Below are positions 5,758 to 6,537 of a stretch of DNA of 6,537 bases, piece by piece. A program made the translations under genes and the position numbers. The notes beneath the pieces are model-generated. The model was not told where the DNA came from and searched no databases. It saw only the letters and a program-made list of their open reading frames with translations. Source of the stretch: an uncultured Hyphomicrobiales bacterium (GTDB taxonomy: Bacteria; Pseudomonadota; Alphaproteobacteria; Rhizobiales; Aestuariivirgaceae); the NCBI GenBank assembly GCA_903930095.1, contig CAIYXE010000277.1, positions 1 through 6,537 on the forward strand, given 5' to 3'. Position 1 is the first letter of the stretch, and each line of letters starts with the position of its first letter.

Positions 5758-6537
5758 TGTTTGACGCCACGCAGGGCCGTGACAAGCCGCTCACCATCGC
5801 CATCCTTGCCATGGGCGGGCAGGGCGGCGGGGTGCTGACGGACTGGATCGTCGCCGTGGCCGAGGCCAATGGCTGGCATGCGCAGTCGACCTCCGTTCCC
5901 GGCGTTGCGCAACGCACCGGCGCCACGCTCTACTACATCGAGATGCTGCCGCCGCGCGGCGGCCAGGCGCCGGTGCTGGCGCTGATGCCGACACCGGGCG
6001 ACGTCGACGTCGTCATCGCGGCGGAGTTGATGGAGGCGGGCCGCTCCATCCTGCGCGGCCTTGCAACACCGGACCGGACGTTGCTCATCACCTCCACCCA
6101 CCGCGCCTATGCCGTGGCGGAGAAGGAGAAGCCCGGCGAATCAATCGCCGACCCCCGGGCTGTCAACGCCGCGGCGGGCATCGCCGCGCGCCGCATCATC
6201 GCCTTCGACATGGAGCGCGCCGCGCGTGACAGCGGCACGGTCGTCTCAGCCCCCCTTCTCGGGGCGCTGGCGGGTGCCGCCGCCCTGCCGTTCCCGCGTG
6301 AGAGTTTCGAGCAGGTGATCGCAGCCGGCGGCAAGGGAACGGCCGCCTCGCTCAAGGGCTTCGCGGATGGCTTTAACCGTGCCAGCCGCAACGAGTTGCC
6401 GCAGACCGTGGCGAAGCCTGTGCCTGCGGTGGGCGGCCTGCCGGAGAGCCTCGGCTCCGCCGTGCTGGATCAGCGGCTTGCCAGGCTGCGCGCGCTTCCC
6501 GCCTCGGCCCATGTGGCGGCGCTGGCCGGCCTGAAGC
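5757..6537 (+). CDS. iorB: Indolepyruvate oxidoreductase, beta subunit family (partial, C-terminus beyond right edge)
   Basis: This is the partner of the alpha subunit and carries the pyruvate:ferredoxin oxidoreductase gamma-type domain. I translated 260 residues without a stop. The glycine-rich opening AILAMGGQGGGVLTDWI (15-31) is the hallmark of this domain, followed by SVPGVAQRTGATLYYIEMLP (46-65) and the closing part SAPLLGALAGAAALPF (164-179) with a Phe/Glu-rich helix after it. That domain is about 190-200 residues, the full length of short archaeal IorB. Here the frame continues for at least 60 more residues, as in the long proteobacterial form of roughly 500 residues with an extra C-terminal domain; that total length is recalled, not seen. 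The ATG at 5757-5759 overlaps the alpha stop TGA (5755-5757) by one base; an in-frame GTG at 5754 is an equally coupled alternative. The overlap implies equal, coupled synthesis of the two subunits. Confidence 0.93.
   Translation, partial: MFDATQGRDKPLTIAILAMGGQGGGVLTDWIVAVAEANGWHAQSTSVPGVAQRTGATLYYIEMLPPRGGQAPVLALMPTPGDVDVVIAAELMEAGRSILRGLATPDRTLLITSTHRAYAVAEKEKPGESIADPRAVNAAAGIAARRIIAFDMERAARDSGTVVSAPLLGALAGAAALPFPRESFEQVIAAGGKGTAASLKGFADGFNRASRNELPQTVAKPVPAVGGLPESLGSAVLDQRLARLRALPASAHVAALAGLK

Overview
This is a GC-rich window that reads like an alphaproteobacterial chromosome (perhaps Hyphomicrobiales or Rhodobacterales; inferred from base composition and protein style only). It holds two divergent transcription units separated by a 201-bp control region at 3394-3594.

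Left unit, minus strand, transcribed right to left: a Tat-exported family 5 extracellular solute-binding protein (3393-1861), a DppB/OppB-type ABC permease (1724-717, or from 1763), and a DppC/OppC-type ABC permease (from 724, cut off at base 1). The permease genes overlap by 8 nt. Between the binding protein and the first permease lie two tandem hairpins, each followed on the minus strand by a T-rich stretch. This suggests partial termination or 3'-end protection that lets the binding protein be made in excess over the membrane subunits. The ATPase genes (DppD/DppF type) are not in the window and would be expected past the left edge.

Right unit, plus strand: an indolepyruvate (arylpyruvate):ferredoxin oxidoreductase alpha subunit (3595-5757, complete, 720 aa), coupled by a 1-nt stop/start overlap to the beta subunit (from 5757, cut off at base 6537). 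Together they should form a TPP- and iron-sulfur-dependent enzyme that oxidatively decarboxylates aryl-2-oxoacids, the transamination products of aromatic amino acids, to aryl-acyl-CoA while reducing a ferredoxin-like carrier.

The layout suggests a module: a peptide-transporter-family importer facing a catabolic arylpyruvate oxidoreductase, sharing an intergenic region with a perfect 7+3+7 palindrome at 3491-3507. That the importer brings in aromatic amino acids, peptides or related compounds for the oxidoreductase is inferred from position only. The most notable protein detail is the ferredoxin-like domain of the alpha subunit, where the second cysteine of the first cluster motif is an aspartate (C-x2-D-x2-C). 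I see no mobile elements, RNA genes or CRISPR repeats, and no wholly new system.
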